Below, piece after piece: positions 1-11,673 of a DNA stretch of 64,000 bases (the first letter of the stretch is position 1; every line of letters begins with the position of its first letter). The notes under the pieces were generated by a model that was given only the letters and a program-made list of their open reading frames with translations, was not told the origin of the DNA and did no database searches. A program made the translations under genes and the position numbers. Origin of the DNA: Pleurotus djamor (Eukaryota; Basidiomycota; Agaricomycetes; Agaricales; Pleurotaceae); the NCBI GenBank assembly GCA_029747585.1, contig JAPEVF010000178.1:1-64000 (forward strand), read 5' to 3'.

Positions 1-19
1 TTGCCTATATAAAACCTTT

Positions 20-526
20 GTAGACATGTCTACAGGTGGAAAATATTCTAATTGGTAGACATGCCTACACATGGAATATATTTCAAATGGTAGACATGCC
101 TACAAAGAGTACTTGTAGGCATGTCTACATCTTGAAAATAGTTCACTTAGTAGACATGTCTACATATTATGTTTGTAGGCATGTCTACCTATGAAAAATA
201 TCCTACTTGGTAGACATGCCTACATGCAATATATGTAGACATGTCTACACCTTGAAAATATCCTACTTGGTAGACATGTCTACATATGAGAAATAATCAA
301 ACTAGTAGACATGTCTACACATAGGGTATCCATACAGGCCAATCCATAAAAAATGACACTTGGTAGACATGCCTACATGCCTCAATATGTATACATGTCT
401 ACATGCCTGATTATGTATACATGCCTACACCTAATAGCTGGGCCATATTTGGGCCTGGAAGACATGCCTACACCCTATAAAAAGTTAGGGTTAGTATACA
501 TGACTACATGTGTAGACAATGTCTAC
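20..526. repeat. Array of ~16 palindromic 14-16 bp elements (core GTAGACATGTCTAC)
   Basis: Sixteen copies of GTAGACATGTCTAC or one- to two-base variants begin at 20, 55, 90, 115, 150, 175, 210, 235, 270, 305, 363, 389, 415, 458, 494 and 512. The consensus is its own reverse complement and extends to TGTAGACATGTCTACA in several copies. Spacing alternates 35/25 bp in the left part, a 60-bp higher-order unit, and becomes irregular on the right. Most spacers are A/T-rich and related to one another. The array may continue left of the window. It could be a dimeric protein-binding array, a transposon subterminal region or a simple minisatellite. No gene is seen in it. Confidence 0.9.
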
Positions 527-540
527 ATTTCTGGACCTCT

Positions 541-1199
541 TAGGTATATTAAAATCGTCAAGAAATAAACCTAAGTGGTCTGAGGTACTGGTTGCCTGAG
601 GTGCTTATTTTTTGGAGCTCGGTTTCCCATCGCCTCCATCGCTGATACGGCGGTCCCTTCGTCTTGATCAAGTTGAAACACCCATTGAAAGCGTGTTGGA
701 CTCGCCCTCTACTTTCCCTCTCGAGCTTCTGGTAAATTCATACGGCACGCGACCTTCAAGCGTTTCCCCTCGCCGCCAATGAGCTGTGCGACTGTATCTG
801 AACTTGAAATGGGGATTGACGAGCCGCTTTTAAGCCACCAAAACTCACATTCTCCAAAAAGCGGTGAGCTCGAGTGCATTCCTTCTTATTTCTGATAAGG
901 TAGTCCATTCTTAGCATGTTTCAGTTCGGGTCAAGTCATGTTCGTCAACCATCCGATGGACCGCGAGGACCCATCACATAACGTTGATAATTCAACGTTG
1001 GTGCGAATCCAATTGTATTCCAGGTATGATTCCATCACCTCGAATGTTTTCTGATTCAGACAACGGGAACAGGTTCCTTGGAGGATTCTCACATCGCTGG
1101 AGTTCAATGATCAGATGTACTTGTTGCACACACGTAAGTAGCTGCCCATCGTCGATGCTATCAGTGTTGTCTCCAGTAATACCCCGTCCTCCCCCAACA
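541..1199. other. Intergenic, no gene recognised
   Basis: This lies between the palindrome array and the first membrane-protein gene. Only short open frames without recognisable motifs are present. It presumably holds the promoter of the gene starting at 1200, but no clear TATA box is visible close to that ATG. Confidence 0.5.
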
Positions 1200-2746
1200 A
1201 TGGACACTCTCATAGTCTTTGCCGGCCAATATCGCACCTTACAGTATGTTCAAGGTATGCTTAATCGTCCACTATGATGACAATCATTGACCACCTTTTA
1301 CCTTAGCATCCACACTGACATTCCTTACCTGGGACTACCTCATCACCTTGCCGGACGAAGTGAGTGGCATGCGGCCGGACTACCGAGCGCTTCTCAAGTT
1401 TTCGAAACTTGTTTGATTCTCCCTCCACAGGTCAGATACTTTTGGGTGAGTGGGCCGAGTACGTCTCTTCGAGCGGCCAAATAATTATTGTTTAGACAGG
1501 TCGCTGGTCGTTCCCAAGATGCCTCTTCCTATTTGTGAGCTAGCACGAATTAGGCGCATTTTACCACAACCGACGGGTTATCAAGAACAGGTACCAAGCG
1601 CTCGCTTGGATCCTCCTCAATTCGCTGCGTAAGTTTATCTAGGGCTTTCTTTCGAACGCTTTCCTTCTCGAAGAAGGCATGTTGATATGACCCCACGTGT
1701 AGTCTTCATTTTACCATACAAATCCGAGTCGGTTCGTCTTTTTCCTTTCAAAAGTGCCGCAAAAACACTGACATCAGAATCGTCGGGCCTCGCAGCTGTG
1801 AGTATCTCAAACTCGCGCCTGAATTGACCCTCCCGAGGAATTCATCACTCTCCCTAGATGTAAGGATTACCCTTTGAACTACGCTATCTACGCCTGACGC
1901 TTAATTAGGCGAAGCTTGGACCTACCCAGTTGTCGAGCTATCAGGTAGCGATTTCGCAGCGAGATTCTGATCCTGCGCTGAACTCTTACATCCTGCAAGG
2001 TGCCTCTATCATATTCGGGGTCCAGCTGATCCTCGCTTGCCGAGTATACGCCTTATACCATTGCACCAAGAGAATCTTGATCACACTGGTTTTTCTCCTT
2101 GCCACGAATCTTGCAGTCATTCTGTTTGTCATCTTGAAGTTCTCCCCCAGAAGTTCGCGGTTTGCTCTTCCATGGGACCCCAACCAGAACACCTGTATCC
2201 GAGATAGCCCATTATCAACGTATCCGGCGCTGTACGTCTTTTCATCTCCCTGATAGTGACTTCCGTTAATCCCGACGTCTGGCTGCTACTAGTATACCTA
2301 CCACCGTCTTCGACGCCATCGTCTTCATACTGGTGCTCATTCGGGGGATTCCCCATTGGATCTCTTTGAAACGAGCTGGAATCTGCAAAATGACGATCGT
2401 CCAAACTATCCTGCGGGACTCGACGGTCTATTTCCTGTTGTAAGTTCCATTATTTACCGTCTTGCTACGACGCATCCCACATCCTACATCTATAGTGTCT
2501 TGGTTATATACCTCTTGGTGGGGATCGCTCAATTCACGCTCTCTGTACGTCTATTTCATTGCTGTCTACGCCGCGTCCGCTTTTGACAAGTCTTTGTCAC
2601 CTCTTCGGACACAACAGAGTCCAGAAGCGTTCATCGTATACAACTACAGTCTTGCCTTGGTCTCTATCTCTGGAACGCGAATTTTGATCAGCACCAAGCA
2701 ACACTCGTTCACTGAAAGTGATGAGTCGGCATTCATGAGCGGATAG
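1200..2746 (+). CDS. DUF6533 family multi-pass membrane protein (paralogue 1)
   Basis: Basidiomycete integral membrane protein family of unknown function, about 290 residues in about 13 exons. The start gives MDTLIVFAGQYRTLQYVQ, matching the QYAQ-type N-terminus of the paralogues. Exon 2 carries the family signature TWDYLITLPDE. A 15-nt exon at 1431-1445 encodes VRYFW. Next come NRYQALAWILLN and VFILPYKSES, then two 2-nt exons at 1796-1797 (CT) and 1858-1859 (AT), then an exon from 1909. Together they read L-C-E-A-W. The long exon holds VQLILACRVYALY and two hydrophobic segments. The last exon contains the conserved SISGTRILIS and ends in a short Ser/Glu-rich tail. Seven to eight membrane segments are likely, by inspection. 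It is the most diverged of the five left-hand copies. Function is unknown; a receptor-like role is speculation. Confidence 0.8.
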
Positions 2747-3823
2747 TCCTCAATTTCGATCTGCTTGCACCATTAAAACACTGTTTTTGTGGTTTGTGTG
2801 GCTGTTACTCAAATGTACATACTTTTGTAGACACCAAGTAGACACAAGTGACAAAGATGAGATGTTATGCCTGGAGAACGGGGCTTCTGGATGATCGATG
2901 ATCGATTGATCCCCGATGCAGAAGCTCAAACAGCGCCACTATGTAGAGTGCTCTAAGAGTCCGAAGCGGTCGCAAGGACCCATCGCGTCTTGCTTCAAGG
3001 TCAGGTGCTGGTCAGGTGATGTGAATGATGATAGGAGCAACCGGCAGCCGCGCATCCCCAACTTTTCGAACCACCAACGAACTACTTGGCTTCGGCCCTC
3101 AGAGATGTCTTTCGTCTTCTATCTGTGATTCTCCTCTCGACCAAAATTACGGTCATGGCTCTCAACGACTCCTCACACGTTGCATCGGCACGCTCGACAT
3201 CCCGTCTCGGAACATGGATTTACGAACTGTAATGGTATGTTTTCTGTTTGCTGTGATTCTTACAGTCACACCATGAACATCCTTCAACCCAGTGAGAGTG
3301 ATAGTCACCACGAGCTTTATACATACCATATCACTCCCAGAGCGCGCGACGCGAGGAGCTTCGGCGAATTTTTGAGTTCTCAGTGTTTGATCCCCAGTGA
3401 GTCAAATATGAGTTTCATCTTAACGAGCCTGACTGTCTTCGTTTCCAGCATGTATAAGGGGCTTTGACGATCCAGGCACTAGATTCTCCTTGATGAACAA
3501 AGTGAGCTCCCGAGCGAGATGTGAATTGAAGGCGGAGTACTGGTTCGTTGCTCTTGTAACGCCCCAATAACGCCTTTTTAATTTCCTTGGAGATGTAGAC
3601 AAGCATGGTGCTCTGATCTGTTGTCGGTTTCGTGTTCGACTCCGGGTATACCTCACACGATCAGGAAACTTCATGCCGGATAAATGATGTGTCATCTGAT
3701 GTCAGACACTTGTCGCATGCTCGACTTGAGCTCGCCGACTTGTTCTCATCAACTCATCACATCCAGCTTGCTATTAAATGGCGAAACCATGTCAGGAGCC
3801 ACTGTGGCCATTTCCGCGAAACG
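2747..3823. other. Intergenic, no gene recognised
   Basis: About 1.1 kb of 3' flank and upstream sequence. Several 60-95-codon open frames overlap on both strands, but none shows a family motif or a sensible splice pattern. A short run of GATCGAT repeats lies near 2890-2910. Confidence 0.5.
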
Positions 3824-5441
3824 ATGGACCAAGCTTTCCATCAAGAAGCCCTTCAACGATTAGTCTCTGCGGCAAATGATTACTCCCTCGTCCAATACGC
3901 ACAGAGTAAGTCTTCACATCAGGGACTTCACGTTGAAGCCGCACGTCGTTCATTCTCCAACTTTCTAGTTTCATCGTTCACCTTCTTCGTCTGGGACTAC
4001 TTCGTTACTTTACCTAATGAGGTACTTCCTGCTTGATTTTCCTCTGTTTCGTGCCTAATCTGTCGCCGATTTGAAGTCTCGATATTTTTGGGTAAGAATC
4101 CACTCGATGAAAGGCGTCCTACGTACGACTCCATCCCTTTCTAGTCTGGCCAATGGACCTACGCCAGAGTCCTCTTTCATCTCGTGCGTCACGCGTTCCG
4201 CGTTTTAGCCTCTCGCTGACATGATTTCCCCCCGCAGAACTGCTACCAAACCATGGCCTGGATGATATTTAACGTTGTAGGTAGGTAAGCAATCTCATCA
4301 GCACCTCCATGACGGCAACCAATCTTTGGTTTAGTCGCCTTAGTGCCGTACAAATCCGATAACGTGAGCAGTCCTTTGGAATTCACGAGCATTCTCCCAC
4401 TGATTTCGGAGCATCTTAGTTGTATGTGTAGCCCTTCCTCCCTAACGATTCTTATGCTCAATACCACGAACACTTTCTTTAGTTGTGAGCTTCCTCCGAT
4501 GCTCTTCGATACTTCTACTCACCGTCTTGTCCAGGCCGGCTGTGGGGAAGACACCTTGCTGAGGCTTCGGGTATGCACTCGACCCTTTCGCTTGTCGAAG
4601 ACTCTTTGGCCTCATTACGTCTCGATATCATAGCCTGCTGCGTACTGTTCAGCGTCCAGCTGATCTTAGCCTGCCGAGTCTATGGAATTTACCGCCGCGA
4701 TCGACGCATCGCTGCCCTCTTGACCTTTCTTCTAGCTGCAAACCTGTTCACCCAGATATACATCCTTTTGCGCTTCGCCAATGATACCCCGAGAGAGGCT
4801 TTACCTTGGAAACCCGGAGTGTATACCTGTATGGGCAGCTACAGTCAACCGAAAGGCATCTTTTTATCTATGTGAGTTTTCATCCCCGTCCCAACTTTAA
4901 GTATGTTGCTCTGAAATGGCGTCGATTCGTCCAGTATCCCCTCGCTCGTGTTTGACGTTGGGGTATTGACTCTTGTCATTGTTCAAGGTGTTTCGCACGT
5001 TCGCGTTTCTGAACGTGTAGGACTACGCGGCCTGGGATTCATGCGTAGAATCATGAAGGATTCAGTCTTACACTTCATCGTGTAAGTCTCCTTCCCCTCC
5101 CTCGTCCGTGTATTCAAGTGTCTCCTCCGTAAAGTATTCTTCTAGTCTATGTTGCGATGGAACTCGCTTGGTTCAAGCTTCCGGTTCGTGCGTCTTGTCG
5201 TCCTTCGCGCGTGTAGACCTCATAATTGTCGCTGCAGAACGTCCAGGTCTTCTACGCTTACAGCTTTGGAATACCCATCATCTCGGTCGCGGGTACGCGG
5301 ATTCTGATCAGCCTAAAAAAAACAATCCGACGTCTCCAGGCGTATCACCAAAGACTCATTGTATCTTTCTTCGCCTTATACCTCAGGTTAATATACTTGG
5401 TACCAATGACCCACCTCAACTTTCGTGTGATCTACGAGTGA
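3824..5441 (+). CDS. DUF6533 family multi-pass membrane protein (paralogue 2)
   Basis: Same family and exon plan as its neighbours. The ATG at 3824 begins MDQAFHQEALQRLVSAAN and runs into YSLVQYAQ. Exon 2 has SSFTFFVWDYFVTLPNE, the family signature. The 15-nt microexon 4077-4091 encodes SRYFW. It is followed by SGQWTYARVLFHLV, NCYQTMAWMIFNVV and ALVPYKSDN. The 2-nt exons are 4420-4421 (TT) and 4483-4484 (TT). The next exon begins at 4535, giving F-C-R-L-W-G-R-H. The long exon holds VQLILACRVYGIYRRDR and the PWKPGVYTC loop. The final exon has the conserved IISVAGTRILISLKK and a tail longer than in the other copies, which may mean the annotated end is imprecise. It is closest to paralogue 3 and to the - strand copy at 44.3 kb. 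Confidence 0.82.
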
Positions 5442-5825
5442 ATACTTGGACTAATTCGTACCTCGAACGTGACGGTCCAATACCCCAGTGCCTTGATAGA
5501 TTCCGGTCATGGATCGGCTGCGTGGGTACCCTCTATACGTCTACTCACTCCGCTGACCCATCGAACAGACAGAAATTGACAAACAATGATGTATTTTGAA
5601 TGTTCATCACTCATATCTGTCCGAAGTCTGAGAATATCCACGAAACCCAGGGAATTGCACGCCTACCGGAGGCTTATCGTTTTGATTGTTGGATCCCCAT
5701 CTGACGCCGTCAGTCAGACTCTTATCGGTGGATTTACTCCGTGACGGCTAAACAAAGCCTTTCTCGAGTTTGCGTACTTAAGACACAACTTCTCGTCGAG
5801 TGTGGTTTGTCGTCCCTTCAGCATC
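5442..5825. other. Intergenic, no gene recognised
   Basis: Short spacer between two tandem membrane-protein genes. It contains the likely 3' end of the upstream gene and the promoter of the next. No RNA gene or repeat is seen. Confidence 0.5.
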
Positions 5826-7361
5826 ATGGAACAAGCTGCCTTGAAGCAGCTAACCTCTGCGGTTCACGATTTCTCGCTTACCCAATACGCTCAAGGTGCG
5901 CTTTTTGACTTCGTCCTCCGATGTTTGAATGCCTTACATCCTCTTACCCGATTTCCAGCATCATCGTTCACTTTCTTCGCATGGGACTACTTCGTTACTC
6001 TCCCAAATGAGGTAGAGTAGCCTCTTTATTGGATCATCCTGCGTTTCGTGACTCACCGAATACCTTTTTCAGTCGCGATACTTCTGGGTAAGTGATTGTC
6101 CTAAGTCCATGATCCCAACTCTGACAGATCACCTAGTCAGGGAAATGGACCTACGCTCGAATCCTGTTCTTCCTTGTACGTAGCAGAGCCACTCTCACTT
6201 TCGCGAGCAACTCTCATCTTATTTATAGAACCGATACCAAACCATGGGGTGGATGATATTCAACGTCGCTGGTACAGCCCATGCCTTATCCTCTCATCCA
6301 CAGCCCTTAGTGACCCGTATATTAGTCGCCTTCGTACCGTACAAGTCTAACTCAGTGCGTAAAGTCAGGTTTGGGATTACGGGATTACTCAGATCAGGCG
6401 TCTTCTAGTTGTATGTCTCTGGCTAACACCGCGCACTAAGCCTCAAATTTGAATTTCAGTTGTGAGTCTCCCTTCGATCGTTCGTTGTACCGTAACTGAC
6501 TCCTTGCGCAGGCTTAGCATGGGGACGTCACATCGCTGAGGCGTCGGGTGCGTCCTCTCTTCTTCATACCTACCCCGTTCTCAACACCTCCAAAAGCATG
6601 CTGTGTACTCTTCGGCGTACAATTAATCCTGGCTTGCCGCGTTTACGGACTCCATCGTCGAGACAGACGAATCGCCGCCCTTCTCACCGTTCTTTTAGCT
6701 GCAAATCTCGCTGTTCAGATCTACCTCCTCCTTCATTTTGCCGCTGATAGCCCTCGTGTCGCGTTACCCTGGAAACCAGGCGAATACACTTGTACCGGTG
6801 GTCACGGCCAACCGCAAGGGTTATTCTTGTCCATGTAAGGTGTCTCTTCTGTCCTATTCGTCATTCAATTGACTCATACATGCGCTGTCTATACCTACCA
6901 GTATCCCGTCCCTTGTATTTGACATTGCTGTTCTAGCCCTTGTTATCATTCAAGGACTATCGCATATTCGGACTTCCCGACGCAACACGGGGTTTCTGGG
7001 CGTTAAATTCATCCGAGCGATCATGACGGACTCTGTGGCTCACTTCGTGGTGTACGCACATCTCGACCTACTACCCTTCAAGGCCGTTGATTTTCCGTTC
7101 TAGGATTCTGCTCGTCTACGTCGCGATCGAGCTCGCCTGGTTCAAACTCCCGGTGAGTAAACCTCGATTCTAGCGCTGTATGATGGGTCTAATATCCCTC
7201 CTCAGGTGGTGCAGACTTACTTCGTCTACAGCTTTGGTGTTCCCATCATCTCTGTAGCCGGGACTCGCATCTTGATCAACTTGAAACGCCAGGCCGATCC
7301 GAGCCCAACATGGATCATCAACAACCCTACATCCTTATATTCATCTTCAACCTTGCGGTAA
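5826..7361 (+). CDS. DUF6533 family multi-pass membrane protein (paralogue 3)
   Basis: Clean representative of the family, about 295 residues in 13 exons. The ATG at 5826 gives MEQAALKQLTSAVHDFSL and then TQYAQ. Exon 2 contains SSFTFFAWDYFVTLPNE. The microexon 6073-6087 encodes SRYFW. Then come SGKWTYARILFFL, NRYQTMGWMIFNVA and VAFVPYKSNS. Two 2-nt exons, 6409-6410 (TT) and 6460-6461 (TT), join the exon at 6512 to give F-C-L-A-W-G-R-H-I-A-E-A-S. The long exon carries VQLILACRVYGLHRRDRR, two membrane segments and a PWKPGEYTC loop. Later exons read IPSLVFDIAVLALVII, LLVYVAIELAWFKLP and YSFGVPIISVAGTRILINLK. It ends in a Ser-rich tail. All introns have good GT-AG borders and the frame is open throughout. 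Function unknown. Confidence 0.87.
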
Positions 7362-8046
7362 TTCCACGCCGTTCGATCCGTCACAGTTCACGGTAGCGGC
7401 GCTATGCATTCAGGACTTAGCACTTTTATTTACCACCCCATCCTACTTACTTGCTATACCCAGTCTATCAAACTCTCCGGTGAATCCTTTTGTTGACCTC
7501 CTGTTCGCCCAAAAGGACCCTAATCGAAATCCCCTATCGTGACCGGACGACTTCAGTCCCTTTTCCATCGAAATCAAGCCCCCGATGACGTACTCTGTGC
7601 TTGGGGTGCTCTCTCACTCTCATAGCTAAGCTACACCTGCGAGAGTTGGCCGAAAAGGAGGTGGTATGAGATCGGGGCGCTCAACAAAACATTGCCGACG
7701 AATGTTTCTGTGTCTCAAGCTTCCTTATCGTGGGAACTAAGGCTCTCACAATCAGCAGCTTGTAAGCTTAAACTTCGAACACGACCTTGGTCGTCAATCG
7801 ATAATCGATAATCCCTAACGCCTTCGAACTCCCGCTCCCACAACGTCAACTCGAATCAACATCATCTATACATTATCGCTCAGAGCTTTATTTGTCTCGC
7901 TATCGCCATGATCACAATCAAACGATACCCGTTGACAAGACTGTGACTGAATGATGCGCGCAGCGCCGTGGGCGAAAGGCTTCCCATACTTTTCATCGTC
8001 TACATGTATATATACACCCGTCCTGGATCTATGTCGAGAAACCCCA
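7362..8046. other. Intergenic, no gene recognised
   Basis: About 0.7 kb separating paralogues 3 and 4. A short CGATAATCGATAATC repeat lies near 7798-7813. No coding or RNA gene is supported. Confidence 0.5.
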
Positions 8047-9554
8047 ATGAACCCTTTACTCGATCAGGTCCTCGCTGGCTACAAACAATATTACAATACC
8101 CAGTATGCTCAAAGTTGGTATTTCTCTTCTGGTGTCGGTCAGAGATAAGTACTGACTTCGTTGCCAACAGTATCGTCCTTGGCATTTCTGACTTGGGAGT
8201 ACCTTACCACCTTATCTGAAGAGGTCAGGGCTTGAAATGGTGGTATCGTATCCATTCATCTCGGCTGACTGTTCGTCATGACCAGATTGAATTATTCTGG
8301 GTAGGCACTTGATCCCTCTATCAACTGAAAGTGACTCAAATATTTCAGACGGGGCGCTGGAATACCCCAACCCGTATCCTCTTCTTCATTGTGTGTAGTT
8401 CACTGCTCTTGCCCTCACCTACAAACCACATCTGACTTCTCGTTAGAACAGGTACCAAGTCTTCGCCTGGCAGATCTTTCACACATTTGGTCAGTTGCAA
8501 CCGCGCCGCCGTGGATATTTCTGACAGCCTCCGAGGCGTATTTACTCCTACTCGAACGCACAAAGTGAGTCGTCAACGTCAACGTCCCCTACAACAAAGC
8601 TTCTGACAGCTAGTTCACAACCTAGTTGTATGTCCCGCCCTTCCTTGACTTCGAAGTCGGTTGACCTGTATTGTTGTCGACTGGTGTTCATCTTTTCACG
8701 GTTAGCTGTCCGTACCCTTCACTCCTTCTTCGCGGTAATTGCACGCCTGATCACTTTCCTTGAAGGTCAAGCATGGGTACATTACATCGTTGGGATCTCC
8801 GGTCAGTCGTCCTTTATCTACATTCAATCCCTGCTCATAGTCTCGTTCTTGTATCTAGCCCTTATGGTCGNTTTTTTCTGTCAATTTGATCCTCTCGCTT
8901 CGGATCTTTGGCTTGTATGGCCGCGCGCGATGGGTCGCCATCCTTCTTGGAATAATGCTCCCAGCGACCATCACTGTTCAATCCTACGTTCTCGCACGAT
9001 TCTCCCCCGACTTCATCTCAATTCCACTGCCATTCTCAAAGAATATTGTCCCTTGCAACCCAAGTTCAACGGAGCACCTCTACCTCGCTCTGTAGGTTGT
9101 ATCTCGAGTAGTGATCCTTCGCACTCATCTCAGAACTCCCAGGATTCCGGGGCTTGTGTTTGATACCCTTGTGCTGACACTCGCACTTGTCCGTGGGTTG
9201 ATACATATCCAGAGGCAGCGAGTGGTAGGCTTCAGGGGATCGAACATTGTTCGTGTCCTGACCAGGGACTCAGCCTCCTACTTCTTGGTGTACGCCCTCA
9301 TGATCATCTTCCTCTGGCTGCTTTCTCAACTAAGACCCAGTATTTTGCTCATTTACACCTCGTTGATCATCTCTTGGGTCAAGTCGCCGGTGCATTCACT
9401 TTTTCCTGAGCTTCCTTCGACCATACCATATTAATCATTTCGTTATCAGGGTGTCGAAGCGTTCGCTACCTTCGGATATGGCTTGGCTACGATATCTGTC
9501 GCGGGCTCTCGTATGCTGTTCAACTTGAAGCGAGAAAGCACGTCCTCTATGTAG
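8047..9554 (+). CDS. DUF6533 family multi-pass membrane protein (paralogue 4)
   Basis: Together with the next gene this forms a diverged sub-pair of the family. The ATG at 8047 gives MNPLLDQVLAGYKQYYN and TQYAQ. The signature exon reads AFLTWEYLTTLSEE, with Glu replacing the Asp of WDY. The 15-nt microexon encodes IELFW. TGRWNTPTRILFFI and NRYQVFAWQIFHTF follow. The 2-nt exons are 8626-8627 (TT) and 8706-8707 (CT). The exon at 8766 continues F-C-Q-A-W. A later exon reads LSLRIFGLYGRARWVAI. The end reads ATISVAGSRMLFNLKRES plus a short tail. At 8871 an N before a six-T run sits where the frame is one base too long, so the N probably marks an unresolved homopolymer and not a real mutation. Function unknown. 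Confidence 0.8.
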
Positions 9555-10156
9555 ACTCCAGCGCTCGTGTGTCTGCGATTTGCTCAGCCGTCCCCCATTT
9601 ATCGAGATATCTACCTTTGTTTCTTCTCTGAGTATTCTTGAGAACTCGTCCTCATATCATGATTATCTTCTTTCCGATCCCAAATCCTCGCAACGTTCGC
9701 ATCTTGAGCCGAATTCTACAGCATGACTTTCTGCTCTGGTGTTTCTTACGGTGACGGAAGTCAATATCACCTTTGATGATCGACCACAGCGCCGTATGAT
9801 GATGGTAACATCGCCTGACACAGGTTTCCTTACTGTGGGAACCTTCCTTCCCACATTCAGTATTGGACAGGCTCAACCAAACGCGAGCATGGTTGCTTCA
9901 AGCTGGTTTCTTGGACGCTACTCTCAGGCCGCCGACCTCCTCACTGCTCTCAGAGCCACCCTCGGACTTGCTTCTACCGATTCTTAAGCTTCTTTGTCAG
10001 GCGCGAGATCATTTTCGGAATCATGAATCAAGTCATGTTCTTGTTCCATGACAGTACCGTGAATGATACACCTATGATACGCGCCGTCGTCAAACTTAAA
10101 CCTTCATTCACTTTATAAGCTCCATGGCTGTCCCCAAACTACGCTGAGAAACCCCA
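9555..10156. other. Intergenic; duplicated 3' flank of paralogue 4
   Basis: About 600 bp without a convincing gene. The first part, roughly 9590-9727, aligns with the 3' flank of the next gene (11735-11925). In both copies the matching frame stays open (see findings), which suggests the duplication included downstream sequence. Confidence 0.5.
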
Positions 10157-11673
10157 ATGGCATCCATCCTTGATGAAATCTTCGCTGGCTACGAAGAGTA
10201 CTGCAAGTCTCAGTATGCTCAACGTGAGGATCTTCATCTGTCGCCGTGATACCGTCTGATGCGTTCAACAGTTTCATCTTTGACCTTCTTGACTTGGGAA
10301 TATATTATTACTTTATCCGACGAAGTCAAGCCTTCCTTGCCATCGTAACCTCTGAACCGTCCGGCTGACTTTCCGTCATGATCAGGTAGAATTATTCTGG
10401 GTATGTCTTTGGCAAGTCGTGGTCGACCATGACTCACACTTATTAGACGGGGAGCTGGGCTACCCCGACACGCATCCTCTTCTTCATTGTGCGTCACTGC
10501 TCGATTTCACCTCTCAAATCTCAAATCTCAACTCCCATCCCTCTTCCTTAGAACAGATACCAGGTCTTCGCATGGCAAATATTTCATACCTTCGGTAAGT
10601 CACATCTTTGCGCTGTGAATCAAACTCACCGTCTACAAGGAGTCTTTACACCAAATCGAACGGAGAAAGTAAGTCGTCATTGCTATCAAACTACTGCGAA
10701 AATTCTAATTGATGTCTCTACGTCTAGTTGTACGTTCTGTCCTGCCTCCGTTCAACTCGAAAATCGATTTACCTGTATTGTTCTTGGGCATCTGTGTTCT
10801 TGCGGTTAGTTGTCAGTATTCTTCAGGTGCCTGTCTGGGTGCTGTCCATCTGATGAACGTCCTTGTAGGTCGGTTATGGCTCCATAATCTCATCGGGATC
10901 TCCGGTTATTACTCCCTTGCTCTTCGATCCGATCCCCACTCATCGTTGCCTCCAGCCATTTCAGTCGTCCTGCTGGTCGACTTAATTATCTCTCTCAGAA
11001 TCTATGGGCTATACAATCGCGCACGATGGGTCGCCACCCTTCTCGGAATAATGCTCTTGGGCACTATAGCTGGACAAGCCTACATCGTTGCGGTTTTCTC
11101 TCCGGATTTCATCCTAACGCCGTTACCTTTCTCAAAGAACATCGTGGTCTGCAATCCGATTTCGACGGACCACTTATACCTCGCACTGTAGGTCTCATTT
11201 GTTTTTTCTGTTAAGTCTTGATTCGGCCAATACTAATCACGTTGAGCCTTTTAGGCTACCTGGCCTTGGGTTTGACACGGTTGTACTCATGCTAGCACTC
11301 GCTCGCGGGCTACTGCACATTCAGCGGCTGAGAGGGGTTGGTGCCAGGGGATCCAACATTGTACATGTCCTAACAAGGGACTCGGCGTCCTATTTCTTGG
11401 TGTATGTCATGGCAAGTATCTTTCTAGCTTGGTCGCTTGCTCAACAGTGTGGTACCAGCATTTTGCTCATTTACACCGTGCTGACCATCTCTTGGGTTAA
11501 GCTACCGGTGAGTTGTCCCTTTCCCAAGCATTCCTTTGACGGTGTAAGACTAATTGGTACGTTTTCAGGGCGTCGAATCGTTTACCACGTTTGGGTATGG
11601 CTACGCGATGATATCCGTCGCGGGCTCTCGCATGCTTCTCAACCTCAAGCGGGAAAGCATACCCTCCAAATAG
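10157..11673 (+). CDS. DUF6533 family multi-pass membrane protein (paralogue 5)
   Basis: Close tandem duplicate of paralogue 4. The ATG at 10157 gives MASILDEIFAGYEEYC and then KSQYAQ. The signature exon reads SFLTWEYIITLSDE. The 15-nt microexon encodes VELFW. TGSWATPTRILFFI and NRYQVFAWQIFHTF follow. The 2-nt exons are 10728-10729 (TT) and 10810-10811 (TT). They join the exon at 10869 to read F-C-R-L-W-L-H. The long exon carries ISLRIYGLYNRARWVATL and two hydrophobic segments. A further exon reads PGLGFDTVVLMLALARGL. The last reads AMISVAGSRMLLNLKRES and stops at 11671-11673. The frame is open throughout. Function unknown. Confidence 0.83.

Noticed and set aside
20..526. Repeat-spacer look of the palindrome array, as in a CRISPR array
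   Set aside because: Spacers are related to one another, spacing is not CRISPR-like, repeats are only 14-16 bp, and the genome is clearly fungal with spliceosomal introns.
9739..9987. Short open frame between paralogues 4 and 5
   Set aside because: No homology, and the equivalent region after paralogue 5 does not keep this frame.
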